Shown here: positions 52,468 through 61,728 of the stretch, one piece after another
Layout of the letters: each line of letters starts with the position of its first letter
Position numbering within the stretch: the stretch's first letter is position 1
Source: Paenibacillus pabuli NBRC 13638
Lineage (GTDB): Bacteria; Bacillota; Bacilli; Paenibacillales; Paenibacillaceae
Reading direction: 5' to 3'
NCBI RefSeq assembly: GCF_001514495.1
Contig: NZ_BCNM01000005.1
Location: forward strand, 62,001 to 126,000
Length of the DNA stretch: 64,000 bases
Notes under the pieces: model-generated
The model's input: the letters and a program-made list of their open reading frames with translations, nothing else
Databases searched by the model: none
Told to the model about the DNA's origin: nothing
Position numbers and translations under genes: made by a program

Positions 52468-53358
52468 TTAGAATATGCGATATCCGGCGTATTTTTTGGC
52501 TAAGCTGTATGATACAAGGATCAAGACCATGCTGATGACCGATTTAAATAATCCAATTGCGGTCGCGAAGCCCATCTCTCCATTTTCCAGCGCCGAGCGA
52601 TAAACGAATGTATCAATAATGTCGCCCGTTTGATATACGAGCGGGTTGTACAGATTGAAAATCTGATCGAACCCAGCGTTAAGTACATTACCAAGAGCCA
52701 GTGTTCCAACCACCATTAGCATCGGTACAAGAGACGGGATGGTAATATGCAGCGTCTGCTTCCAACGACCCGCTCCGTCAATCTCTGCTGCTTCATACAA
52801 CGCCGGGTTAATGCCGGCAAGGGCAGCCAAGAAGACAATCATGTTATAGCCGAATTCCTTCCACACATCCGTTAGAATGATCGTTGGTCGGAACCAGCTG
52901 TTATCTCCAAGGAAGAAATATGGCCCAAGTCCGAATGTCCCGAGTACCCGGTTCACCAGTCCTCCGGTGGATAACAGATCGATCAAAATCCCGCCCAGGA
53001 TGACCCAAGACAAGAAGTGAGGCAGATACACCAAGGTTTGGATCGTTCGCTGGATCGCCATCTTGCGAACCTCATTGAGCAGAATCGCGAACACAAACGG
53101 GACAAACAAGTTAAAGATGAGTTTGAGCACAGCAATGATCAGTGTATTCCAAATGACTTGCAGGCTGTCCTCGCGTTCAAACAAATATCTAAAATTATCA
53201 AGCCCGACCCACTCCGAGCCGCTGATGCCGAGCCATGGTTTGTAGTTCTGAAATGCCATAACAATTCCGCCCATAGGCACATAACTGAATATAATCAGAA
53301 AGATGATGGCTGGCAGCAGCATTACGTGGAATGGCCAAGTTCGTTTCAAAGTTCTCAT
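52468..53358 (-). CDS. Sugar ABC transporter permease (LplB type)
   Basis: A 296-residue permease with six helices. The family's start WPFHVMLLPAIIFLIIFSYVPMGGIVMAFQNYKPW and the EAA loop (ALYEAAEIDGAGRWKQTLHITIP) are clear. It is the second gene of the uptake set, 245 nt after the binding protein. That gap holds a strong terminator and a candidate promoter, so permease levels are probably set lower than those of the binding protein. Confidence 0.9.
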   Translation of the reverse strand: MRTLKRTWPFHVMLLPAIIFLIIFSYVPMGGIVMAFQNYKPWLGISGSEWVGLDNFRYLFEREDSLQVIWNTLIIAVLKLIFNLFVPFVFAILLNEVRKMAIQRTIQTLVYLPHFLSWVILGGILIDLLSTGGLVNRVLGTFGLGPYFFLGDNSWFRPTIILTDVWKEFGYNMIVFLAALAGINPALYEAAEIDGAGRWKQTLHITIPSLVPMLMVVGTLALGNVLNAGFDQIFNLYNPLVYQTGDIIDTFVYRSALENGEMGFATAIGLFKSVISMVLILVSYSLAKKYAGYRIF

Positions 53359-53415
53359 GATTGCTCCCCCTGTAATTCTTCCTACTCAAGTGCTCCCCGA
53401 GTGGCTTATACTGCG

Positions 53416-53442
53416 ATTATATCAACCGTATGCATAGGTCAA
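53416..53442 (-). promoter_or_regulatory. Candidate internal promoter before the permease genes
   Basis: On the minus strand TTGACC and a perfect TATAAT occur, but their 15-nt spacing is short for sigma-A. It lies between the binding-protein terminator and the permease start. Confidence 0.3.
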
Positions 53443-53562
53443 ACAGCACATAAAAGCAATATAAATGGCACAAAAGCAACCAGTTTGGACTCGCTGTATT
53501 TCCAATCATTCTTCCTTTGCTGCTCCGTTCCACTTGCCCGAAAAATATGCTCCCACAACGAC

Positions 53563-53594
53563 AAAAAGCGTGCAGACTTGTATCGTCTGCACGC
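53563..53594 (-). terminator. Terminator/attenuator between binding protein and permeases
   Basis: A perfect 10-bp GC-rich stem (GCGTGCAGAC/GTCTGCACGC) with T5 on the minus strand lies 10 nt after the binding-protein stop. It is inside what would otherwise be one operon and probably lets most transcripts end after the binding protein. Confidence 0.85.
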
Positions 53595-53603
53595 CCTTGA
53601 ACC

Positions 53604-55289
53604 TTATTTTTTCACACTGTCATACCATTCGTTGACCTCTTGTGTGATTTGGTCACCGCCACCCGATTTCCACGTTTGTACAAATGTATCGAACGCATCT
53701 ACCGGATTTTTGCCATAAATGATTTCGTTAAACGTTTGGTTCTCAATTTTGTTCAAATAGTCCAGCTTCGATTTCATCGTCTGCGTTGTAGGACCTGTAA
53801 ACATGTTTTTGTAAGAAATTTCTTCCTGACTCAACAGTACTTTTGCTGCTGCAGGCGTTTCGGAACCATAATTGACGGCAACATCTTTTTCAAGCTTGGT
53901 TTCCGGTTCTTTACCGTCAGCCAGATTCAATAGAGCTTTCATCTGAGCGTCCGGAATACGCGCGCCATCACGCACGAGCAAATAACGTACAACGTTTACA
54001 TATCCACCGTCAATTTCATCTGGCTTCTTCTGTTTTCCGTCTGCATCCAATTGGTAGTCATATCCTTCAAACAGTCCATTGTCATAAGGACTTCCTGCTG
54101 CCGGATCTGCATAGTTGTCAAACAAATAGTTCTGATACGTAAAGAAAGCTTCAGGGTGTTCCATGTCTTTCTTGATCAATACAACACCATTGACAAATTG
54201 CGTGCCGTGACGCATCGCTTTACCTTCAGGCCCTGTCGGAATTTCAATTGGTTTCCATACTGCACTTGGTACATTTTTCACCGTATCCGTCAACGGCCAT
54301 CCGCTCATCCAGTAAGGACCCGGGATAATACCTGCCGTACCAGCAACTGCCGGTTCTGCCGTTTTGTTCTCATCCCATAACGCTGCTTCCTGAGGGATGT
54401 ACCCTTTTTTGAGCCATTCGCTCAATTTGGTCAGACCTTGCTTCATGCCCGGATTGATGGAACCATACTCCAGCTTGCCGTCTGTACCCACATTCCATTG
54501 AAATGGCAGTGTACCGTAAGCACCAAAGATCCAGGATGGATCACCCATCCATGTGTTCATGGATGTTTTGAAACCGATGCTCAGTGGAGTGACCTTGTCT
54601 GGAGCCAATCCATCCGGATTTTTATTTTTGAACGCTTCCATTACGGCTTCCAGCTCGTCAATGGTTTTTGGCGCTTTCATGTTCAGCTTGTCCAGCCAGT
54701 CCTGACGAATCCAGAGCAGGTAATCATTGTTGTATGCATAGTCTAGTACGGGAATACCCATTCTTTTGCCGTCCCGGCTGTACTGGTTCCACACATTAGG
54801 GTCCTGCTCCATCGCCTTTTTCCAAGTATCGGAAGCGTATTTGTCGAACAATGGGCCTACTTCCTGATACATGCCGGAATCAATCAGGTCCTGGGCAAGC
54901 AGATTATCCCCAACCGTTACAACATCCGGCATTTCCTGACCGGAAGACATCGCGAGACGAAGCTTAGTTGCAAAGGCTCCATTGGTGTCCGTTACAGACC
55001 ACAAGGATTTGATTTCAATTCCAAATTTGTCTTTGGCCCACTTGGTTGCCACGTTATTTTCCATGGATTCGCCATTTTTGAATTTCAGCTCAGGGTCGAT
55101 TCCCCATGCTGTTGTAATCGTTACTGCCGGATCATATTTTTCTTTGTATTCGTTTTCAACGGCTGACGTGCTCGAACCCGCGTTCTCACCGCCACTGTTG
55201 CCTCCTCCACATGCAGATAGGATGACAGCCAGACACGTTGTCGTAGCTAGGAGCGGCAGCCATCTCTTTTTTGTAGATTTCGCTCTCAT
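53604..55289 (-). CDS. Extracellular solute-binding lipoprotein (LplA/YtcQ type)
   Basis: A 561-residue binding protein. A basic N-terminus (RAKSTKKRW), a hydrophobic stretch and the lipobox LSAC give a lipid-anchored mature protein, followed by a Gly/Ser linker. The long form is typical of Paenibacillus LplA-type oligosaccharide receptors, whose substrates are plant or microbial glycans. It is the first gene of the transport set and lies 124 nt after the response regulator. The galacto-oligosaccharide assignment comes from the neighbours. Confidence 0.9.
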   Translation of the reverse strand: MRAKSTKKRWLPLLATTTCLAVILSACGGGNSGGENAGSSTSAVENEYKEKYDPAVTITTAWGIDPELKFKNGESMENNVATKWAKDKFGIEIKSLWSVTDTNGAFATKLRLAMSSGQEMPDVVTVGDNLLAQDLIDSGMYQEVGPLFDKYASDTWKKAMEQDPNVWNQYSRDGKRMGIPVLDYAYNNDYLLWIRQDWLDKLNMKAPKTIDELEAVMEAFKNKNPDGLAPDKVTPLSIGFKTSMNTWMGDPSWIFGAYGTLPFQWNVGTDGKLEYGSINPGMKQGLTKLSEWLKKGYIPQEAALWDENKTAEPAVAGTAGIIPGPYWMSGWPLTDTVKNVPSAVWKPIEIPTGPEGKAMRHGTQFVNGVVLIKKDMEHPEAFFTYQNYLFDNYADPAAGSPYDNGLFEGYDYQLDADGKQKKPDEIDGGYVNVVRYLLVRDGARIPDAQMKALLNLADGKEPETKLEKDVAVNYGSETPAAAKVLLSQEEISYKNMFTGPTTQTMKSKLDYLNKIENQTFNEIIYGKNPVDAFDTFVQTWKSGGGDQITQEVNEWYDSVKK

Positions 55290-55413
55290 TAGTTGTTCCC
55301 CCTCAATCGTTTTGGTTACCCTTTCATTATAGGCCTGCCGGGTCTTTCAGCCTATGTCACGAAAACAAGATTTCTGCACCTTTGGCAACCTATATACGAG
55401 AATGATGTCAAAA

Positions 55414-57039
55414 TTATGCCTGATCCCGATATTCATTCGGTGTCATTCCATAATGCTTTTTGAACATTTTGCTGAAATATTGCGGATTTTGGTACCCAAG
55501 TTCACTGGTGATCTCGTATATTTTTTTGTTTGTGTTCTTGAGCAAATACAGGGCACGCTCCATCCGCATACGAATCATATAATCGCCCAGCCCCTCACCA
55601 GTCTCTGCTTTGTAGATCTTGGACAAGTACACGGGATGCAGATACACTTTGTCTGCGATCATCTTCACGGACAGATCCTGCCCAGCGTCTCTGGTCACCA
55701 TCTCCTGAACCTGCTTGATGACGTGCCTGCGACTCTGTACACCGTCCTGATCCGACAGTTCCTCCTGCAACTTGGCAAGCATCTCAGTCGCCCAGCGGCG
55801 AAGCTTGTCAGGTGATTGAATCAGCTGATGCGCCAGCAGCAGGTCGAATCCTGCATGATCAATCTCATGTACAAGGTGTCCCTGCTTATGCGCAATATAC
55901 ATAAATGCATTCGTCACAGACAGATACATCTCATATACATGTTCCCTGGAGAGACATACACGTTCCGCTGCATCAAAAACGGCGTCCAGCTTTCGTGCCG
56001 CTGCCTCCCATTGTTTGGTTTCGAGCAATTGCGGCAGCACAGGCGGCTTATACAGTTCTTCAAGCGCTTGCTGTGCCGCATCATTCTCCGGACGTTTGGA
56101 TAACTCGTTATCCATGTATATGATTGTGTTTTCCTCTGGCCCGGACAGTACCAGTGATCCCAAACCTTTACGATAAGCTGTTGTCAGATCAGCAAAGGGA
56201 AACGGCGCTGTGACTACCATGGACAGATCCCCTTGCAAATATCGAATAACATGCTCGCGAAAAGTCCCAACAGGCTGTTTCAGTTCCTCCACATTCGTTA
56301 AGACTGGCTCCGTCCATCCCTCTTTTTGTATCATCATGACCAGACACTCATGTGGACCTCGTCCAAACCAAACGTTGTACTGGGGACCAAACACCTCTTC
56401 GGCGATATTGCCCACTGCAAACTCCATTAAATCCAGCGATTGCTGATCCATTGCCGAGAACCGGCCTGTAAGGCGAATCAGCATCATTACCGTTGGCTGG
56501 TCCGGCTGAAGCGCAATCTCGTATTTTTCCAGCTGTTCACCTAATGCACGAGCCGTAATCTCACGCCCCAGTAACAGATCATGCATCAGATTTTCCCGCA
56601 AAATTTTATAATCGGACTTCCGGCTATACAGCAGCCGGTGGTATTTATCGAATTCATCCCATTCCCCCCGAAGGGACGAAATCGCAGCAGAGACCGAAGC
56701 CATGAACTCCTCATCATTCACTGGCTTGAGAATATAATCGGCAGCCTGCAGCTGAATGGCTTTCTTGGCATATTGAAAATCACTGTGACCGGTCAGCAGG
56801 ATGCAGCGGATATGCGGCCATCGGCTGCTTACCTCTTCAATCAGTTCCAGTCCGGACATGCCTGGCATTCGAATATCCGTAACGACAAGGTCTACGGCAT
56901 TCTCTTCCATGATCTGCAGTGCTTCCTTTCCAGAGGCTGCACGCAAAACCGTCGTAACCCCGAGTTCTCCCCAGGGAATGGTCAATTCCAGACTTTCTGT
57001 CACATACGTTTCATCATCCACAAGCAATATATCGATCAA
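55414..57039 (-). CDS. AraC-type response regulator (YesN type)
   Basis: A 541-residue response regulator. The receiver (about 1-120) has the acidic pair VDDE and phospho-acceptor Asp55 (DLVVTDIRMPGMSG) with the conserved Lys in DYILKPVNDEEF. A long middle region of about 300 residues follows, and the C-terminus has two AraC helix-turn-helix units ending YEITSELGYQNPQYFSKMFK and TPNEYRDQA. TTG at 57039 is chosen because AGGGAG lies eight bases upstream and the receiver then starts normally; a GTG three codons earlier overlaps the ribosome site. It is paired with the upstream YesM-type kinase and probably activates the adjacent uptake genes. Confidence 0.9.
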   Translation of the reverse strand: MIDILLVDDETYVTESLELTIPWGELGVTTVLRAASGKEALQIMEENAVDLVVTDIRMPGMSGLELIEEVSSRWPHIRCILLTGHSDFQYAKKAIQLQAADYILKPVNDEEFMASVSAAISSLRGEWDEFDKYHRLLYSRKSDYKILRENLMHDLLLGREITARALGEQLEKYEIALQPDQPTVMMLIRLTGRFSAMDQQSLDLMEFAVGNIAEEVFGPQYNVWFGRGPHECLVMMIQKEGWTEPVLTNVEELKQPVGTFREHVIRYLQGDLSMVVTAPFPFADLTTAYRKGLGSLVLSGPEENTIIYMDNELSKRPENDAAQQALEELYKPPVLPQLLETKQWEAAARKLDAVFDAAERVCLSREHVYEMYLSVTNAFMYIAHKQGHLVHEIDHAGFDLLLAHQLIQSPDKLRRWATEMLAKLQEELSDQDGVQSRRHVIKQVQEMVTRDAGQDLSVKMIADKVYLHPVYLSKIYKAETGEGLGDYMIRMRMERALYLLKNTNKKIYEITSELGYQNPQYFSKMFKKHYGMTPNEYRDQA

Positions 57040-57119
57040 GCTAGTCACTCCCTATCTGCTATGTTATACCGTGGTGTTATGGTGTTCTTGTCATCTTCTT
57101 GCGTCTCTTCCCAACGTCT

Positions 57120-58874
57120 CTATTCTTCGTATTCCAGAAGAGTCTCCTCGGCGGCGGGCCACAACAAAGTCACACGCAACCCTCCAAGTGGTGATTCCGT
57201 AACACGAAGTCCAGCCTGTTCCCCATATCTGAGCTGTAAACGCTGATTGACATTCCACAGACCACAACCCATCTCCTGATCCATGCTGCCTGTAAGTTTG
57301 TGAAGCAGCATCTGCCTTGCCTCTGCATCCATACCTTGTCCATCGTCATCGACTGTAAGCATCATCAGGCCATCTCTTTGCTCTCCCGATATCCGTATTT
57401 CCCCCGCCTCGGCATCTGCTTCAATCCCATGAATAACCGCATTCTCTACCAATGGTTGTATGATAAGAGGAGGCACCTCCTGCTTCAGAAGTTCTTCCGA
57501 CAAGTCAATCCTGTAATGTATCCGGTCCATGCGCATCTGCTGAATCTCCAGATAACAAGTCACGAACTCGATCTCCTCTGTGAGGGGTACCACATCACGT
57601 TCCTGCCTCGTGGTATACCGATAGTATCGGGACAGATTATGCGACATGGCAACGACGGCATCGACACGCTTCAGCTTCGCCATGCTCGTAATGAATGAGA
57701 AACAATTATAGAAAAAGTGAGGATTAATCTGTGATTGCAGCTGTTTCAGTCGGGCTTCACGTACATGAATCTGCTCCAGATACACATGTTGAAACAACTG
57801 TTGAATTTGCTCGACCATGGAATTGAATCGTTCGGACAAAAAGCTGAATTCATTCCGTCCTCTGGGTGTGATTCGGACTGAATAATCCTCTTGCTTTAAT
57901 CGTTGGAATCCCCGAATCAACTGTTTGACAGGCACCTGGACCTGGACATACAGCAGGTATGCTACGCCAAAGCTCATCAATAACAAACAGATCATGGCTG
58001 AATAAAACAGTATATTGGATTGATGGATCGGCTTCAGAATAGCCGATAATGGCATGTAATCGACCAAGTACCAGCCGGTTGTGCTGGACTTTACCGTATT
58101 AACCATGTAAGGCTCGCCGTCAATGACTACCGTTCGGTTATCCACATCCTTAAGTTTGTCGATCGCCAGCTTGTCCATCAGCTGACCCGTCAGACCACGA
58201 TCCGAAGTGCGGTTATAAATAACGCCGGACTCTTCACGATAATAGAAAGGATCATGCCGTCCATCATCCTTAAATTTATCCAGCATATCCCGAATGTTGT
58301 CACTGTCGAACTCCAACTTGATTACGGTTTCGGCATTGGCTGCCGGATCACTGATACCATATGGAGATACGGTAATCCAGCTGAATATGAATCGCTCATC
58401 ATCACCGTCCTGAATCTTGCGAACATTCCACCCGGATGATATGCTGCCTCGCAGTGCCTGTTCATCGTAGGTCCGGGCATCTCTTTCAGAGATAACCCTG
58501 CCCAGCGATGGGGAATAGAGATATAGCTTCGTTGTCCAATTGGATGAACTTTCCTGAATGCTTAGCTTATTCTGAATCCGTTTAACAAGATTGATCGTAT
58601 CCAGATCGAAATATTTACTGTCGGCGTAGATCCGTCTGAAGCTCGCTATATCAGGATCATGGATGAGCAAATTGGGCCATGAAGATAACAGCTCGATATG
58701 CGTATTGACCTGATTTTGAAAAAATTCCAGCTGGTTGCTATTGGAACGATTCAGTTCATCTCGCAAAACTGCTGTTGTTTTATGGTTCGAATACCAGTAC
58801 AGCAGTACGACTGGAACCAGCATAATTAGAATTAAAATGACCATTTTCGAAAATAGATTCGTCCGGTATGACAT
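57120..58874 (-). CDS. Membrane sensor histidine kinase (YesM type)
   Basis: A 584-residue kinase with two membrane helices (about 10-28 and 288-308) flanking an extracellular Cache-like sensing domain of about 260 residues. HAMP follows (QVPVKQLIRGFQRLKQEDYSV), then the His_kinase domain with phospho-acceptor His386 in QINPHFFYNCFSF and an ATPase domain (LVENAVIHGIE, DDDGQGM). It is the first gene of the galactan locus, 80 nt before its regulator. It probably senses the sugar directly or through a binding protein. A cre-like site lies 148 nt upstream of its start. Confidence 0.9.
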   Translation of the reverse strand: MSYRTNLFSKMVILILIMLVPVVLLYWYSNHKTTAVLRDELNRSNSNQLEFFQNQVNTHIELLSSWPNLLIHDPDIASFRRIYADSKYFDLDTINLVKRIQNKLSIQESSSNWTTKLYLYSPSLGRVISERDARTYDEQALRGSISSGWNVRKIQDGDDERFIFSWITVSPYGISDPAANAETVIKLEFDSDNIRDMLDKFKDDGRHDPFYYREESGVIYNRTSDRGLTGQLMDKLAIDKLKDVDNRTVVIDGEPYMVNTVKSSTTGWYLVDYMPLSAILKPIHQSNILFYSAMICLLLMSFGVAYLLYVQVQVPVKQLIRGFQRLKQEDYSVRITPRGRNEFSFLSERFNSMVEQIQQLFQHVYLEQIHVREARLKQLQSQINPHFFYNCFSFITSMAKLKRVDAVVAMSHNLSRYYRYTTRQERDVVPLTEEIEFVTCYLEIQQMRMDRIHYRIDLSEELLKQEVPPLIIQPLVENAVIHGIEADAEAGEIRISGEQRDGLMMLTVDDDGQGMDAEARQMLLHKLTGSMDQEMGCGLWNVNQRLQLRYGEQAGLRVTESPLGGLRVTLLWPAAEETLLEYEE

Positions 58875-59203
58875 CTTCTTACCTCACCTTGCCTTCATTA
58901 GTCAGTGAATCTAATTTTAACGATGAAGGCGTTAAACATAAACTGTTTTTTCTAAAAAGAGTCCACTTCACAGCTCATCCTCATTCATGACTTCATCCAT
59001 TGTGAATCCATTCTCTTTATATCGTAAGCGTTATCATCTACATGCTAAAGGTGACAAAACCAACTTTTCTGCACTAATTGCAACTTCCGCGCAAAAAAAA
59101 GAGCCGGCTACCGCCAGCTCCTTCCTCATCCTTTTACGCGTTAATATAAATCTATTTCATAACGTTCTTCTTATGTATTCATTCTGTTTTGCTTATCCAA
59201 GGA
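58875..59203. other. Intergenic region upstream of the YesM-type kinase
   Basis: This 329-nt stretch holds the terminator of the upstream membrane-protein gene (59093-59120) and, nearer the kinase, a cre-like 15-mer at 59022-59036 (one mismatch to the CcpA consensus). The galactan-locus promoter must lie here, but no convincing -35/-10 pair stands out. No gene is seen. Confidence 0.5.
59093..59120 (-). terminator. Intrinsic terminator after the membrane protein
   Basis: An eight-pair stem GAGCTGGC/GCCGGCTC (one G-U) with T8 on the minus strand, 83 nt after the stop at 59204. Confidence 0.85.
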
Positions 59204-59902
59204 TTATGGAATATCGTAATCAAACACGGTGTTTTCTCCATCAACCGCGACATCCAGTACAATATCGATCAGTTTTCCTTTCACTTGCAGCGGGCATTCT
59301 GCCAAACCGGAAAATGCCAGTTGACCCTTAAACGTTCCGTACGGTTCAATCTCTACGTTTACAGGCTTTAACCGGACAGAACTCAGCGATTCGTACAGTG
59401 GATCATCCTTGAATTTGTAACTGCGGGCCAAATCAGGCAATAGTACTGCTGCTACAGGTTCCCTGCTGTAATTCTTGAGTGTCAGGTCACAGTTTACCCG
59501 TGTAATTCCATTATCCAATACATCATAGGTGCAGGAGCTCTTATTTTGGACATAGGAAACACCATTGATTCCGGAAGCTCCCCATTTGGCTACATACATC
59601 AATTTATCCGTCATGTAAGAGTAACTGAGAACAATGACAAGCACGATCAACCAAAGCCTTTTCGCCAGAGAAGGATAAAACGGCATCATTTCTTGACGGG
59701 TAAGATAGTAGCTGCTCGCTAATAAGCCCATTCCCAGAAATAACGTGATATGTACACCCCTTACATAGGATGTGGTATAAGGCGATAACCCCATGGCAGA
59801 CAACATGGTGTCCCCCACAGAGAAACCGAGGTGATGCTTAAACGTAAAAATGATTCCAAACATCAAAAACATTACAGAGAACACAAGTCTGGTCCTCGAC
59901 AC
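59204..59902 (-). CDS. Membrane protein of unknown function
   Basis: A 232-residue protein with three hydrophobic segments in the first 95 residues (about 7-22, 48-66 and 82-97). A soluble beta-rich part of about 130 residues follows with two Cys pairs possible (SSCTYDVLDN, RVNCDL, LAECPL) and probably faces outward. GTG at 59902 follows GGGGG by seven bases. I do not recognise the family. It is monocistronic and lies between two sugar-uptake loci, without an evident link to either. Confidence 0.6.
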   Translation of the reverse strand: MSRTRLVFSVMFLMFGIIFTFKHHLGFSVGDTMLSAMGLSPYTTSYVRGVHITLFLGMGLLASSYYLTRQEMMPFYPSLAKRLWLIVLVIVLSYSYMTDKLMYVAKWGASGINGVSYVQNKSSCTYDVLDNGITRVNCDLTLKNYSREPVAAVLLPDLARSYKFKDDPLYESLSSVRLKPVNVEIEPYGTFKGQLAFSGLAECPLQVKGKLIDIVLDVAVDGENTVFDYDIP

Positions 59903-59969
59903 ATGATCACCCCCTAATCAACCACCTGATTATATCATATTTTTCCTTATTATGGTTTACAATCCAAAT

Positions 59970-60005
59970 AAAAAAGACGCTTCCGGTATAAACCGAAAAC
60001 GTCTT
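59970..60005 (-). terminator. Intrinsic terminator after the second binding-protein gene
   Basis: AAGACG...CGTCTT with an inner CGGT/ACCG stem and T6 on the minus strand, 17 nt after the stop. Confidence 0.8.
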
Positions 60006-60021
60006 GGATTTTGAACCTAAA

Positions 60022-61548
60022 CTATTTCTTCGAGAGAAACGCATCAAGCTGGTCTTGTTTGGCGGCAATGATTTTATCAATACCTGCGGCTTTCAGCTTC
60101 TCCAGATATTTCGGGATCATCTCGTTTGGATCTACTGCACCCGAGGTCATGCCCGGTTTGAACTGTTTGTTTACATTGTTGACCGCAGCAATTTCGTTTT
60201 TGACGGATTGGCTGTTGAAAGTAAAGCCCAGTGCAGGCGACTTGACGCCTTTGGCATTAAACTCCTTGAACTTCTCCCATTTCTGCGGATCTTCATTATC
60301 CCAAAGGAAGTTCAGGAACTGATTGCCCAGCTGCCATTGTGCGCCCGGGTTGTACGTACGACTGTTGGCGTCTACTCCTTGCGGGAGAGTAATAATGTTT
60401 TCTTCGCCGTCTTTTTTCACATAGTGTGTACCTTCGATTCCGAAATTGAGCAGGTTATTGATCTCTTTGTCGGAATGCAGCAGGTTAATAACCTGCATGG
60501 CTTTCTCCGGCTGCTCGGAGGAACGGGAAATGGCCAGCATGGCACCCGAAGCATCACCGGTTGTAATCGTAGGCTGGGTCATCTCAATCTGGGTCAGCGG
60601 ATATCCAACGTACCCTTCTTCTTCCTTATCTTTACCTGGCTTCATGCCGTCGGTCCAGAGGAAAGCCTTGCCTGCCTTCGCCTGATCTTTCGGGAAAACA
60701 TTGGACGTTGCCGCATCACTGTTGATGTATCCTGCCTGATACCATTTGCGCGCCAGTTCGGCTGCTTCCTTGAATTCAGGTGTCTCTACTTCATTCAGCA
60801 CCGTCGTTGTACCTGCTGTTTTGGAAATTACACCAGGAACGGATGCATCGCCGAGATAATCCCAGTCCAGGTTTTCCAGCAGTCCGTTACCATTGGTATT
60901 GGACATATAGAACGGAGTAATACTAGGTTCATTTTCCTTGATGGTTTTAAGCAGCGGCTCCAGGTCAGCCCACGTTTTCACTGCGGTCAGATCGAGCTTG
61001 TATTTGTCAGCCAGATCTTGGCGTACGAGTACGCCACGTGTGGCTGCCAACTCCTTGTTGGTAGGAACACCATAGTTTACGCCATCCACCTGCGAACCTT
61101 CCAAGAAGGCTGGGTCAAGATTTTTCTTGATATCCTGGCCATACTTGTCAAGAAGCTCATTGAGTGGCAGGAAAGCACCTTTCGCTACATTGACAGTGTA
61201 ATTCTGCCATGCCGCCGTGAAAATAATGTCCGATTTTTCACCGGAAGAGATCATGAGATTCAGCTTGTTATCCCACTGGCCCCAGTCGATTGCATTGATC
61301 TTGAGGGTAGCTCCGATCTTTGGCTCCATCTTTTTGTTGATCTCCGCTTCGACCAGAGCCACATCTTTCTGTGGTGTGCCCGGATAATACAGCGTCACTT
61401 CATAGGGCTTGCCCCCGCTCTCTGCTGCACCGCCGCCTTCGGCTCCCGGTGTTGTTCCACCTTTGTCCGATGAGCATCCTGCCAGCACCAGGCTCAGCGC
61501 CATAACGGCTGCTGCCATACGCGGCCATACCTTTAACGTTCTAAACAA
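60022..61548 (-). CDS. Extracellular solute-binding lipoprotein, second sugar-uptake locus
   Basis: A 508-residue binding protein. A hydrophobic signal (MAAAVMALSLVLAGC) ends in the lipobox LAGC and is followed by a Ser/Gly linker. The long form with an early YYPGTPQKDVALVEAEINKK strand fits family 1 sugar-binding proteins of the LplA type. TTG at 61548 is chosen: GGGAGGGG lies just upstream, and translating from the in-frame ATG at 61566 would put that ribosome site inside the gene. It is the last gene of this unit and follows the two permease genes, the reverse of the galactan locus order. Two small hairpins (for example GCCGG/CCGGC at 61634-61647) lie in the gap before it. Confidence 0.88.
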   Translation of the reverse strand: MFRTLKVWPRMAAAVMALSLVLAGCSSDKGGTTPGAEGGGAAESGGKPYEVTLYYPGTPQKDVALVEAEINKKMEPKIGATLKINAIDWGQWDNKLNLMISSGEKSDIIFTAAWQNYTVNVAKGAFLPLNELLDKYGQDIKKNLDPAFLEGSQVDGVNYGVPTNKELAATRGVLVRQDLADKYKLDLTAVKTWADLEPLLKTIKENEPSITPFYMSNTNGNGLLENLDWDYLGDASVPGVISKTAGTTTVLNEVETPEFKEAAELARKWYQAGYINSDAATSNVFPKDQAKAGKAFLWTDGMKPGKDKEEEGYVGYPLTQIEMTQPTITTGDASGAMLAISRSSEQPEKAMQVINLLHSDKEINNLLNFGIEGTHYVKKDGEENIITLPQGVDANSRTYNPGAQWQLGNQFLNFLWDNEDPQKWEKFKEFNAKGVKSPALGFTFNSQSVKNEIAAVNNVNKQFKPGMTSGAVDPNEMIPKYLEKLKAAGIDKIIAAKQDQLDAFLSKK

Positions 61549-61728
61549 GTGAACCCCTCCCGTCATTTGTTGGACTCAGCAACCGATTGCCCCAATTCGC
61601 AATGTTCCCCAATCTGCAAAAGTCCGTTCCATTGCCGGCCCTCCGGCATGCTGTTCTCGCTGCTTTTTGTATATGCCCTCTCAGGTCCATCTCGTTTATC
61701 CGTTGCTCTCTCCGCTAACCGGCCGGAG

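Noticed and set aside
60004..61473. 489-codon plus-strand frame opposite the second binding protein
   Set aside because: It lies wholly antisense to a clear lipoprotein gene, has a Cys/Phe-rich composition and no domain; an open frame caused by codon bias.
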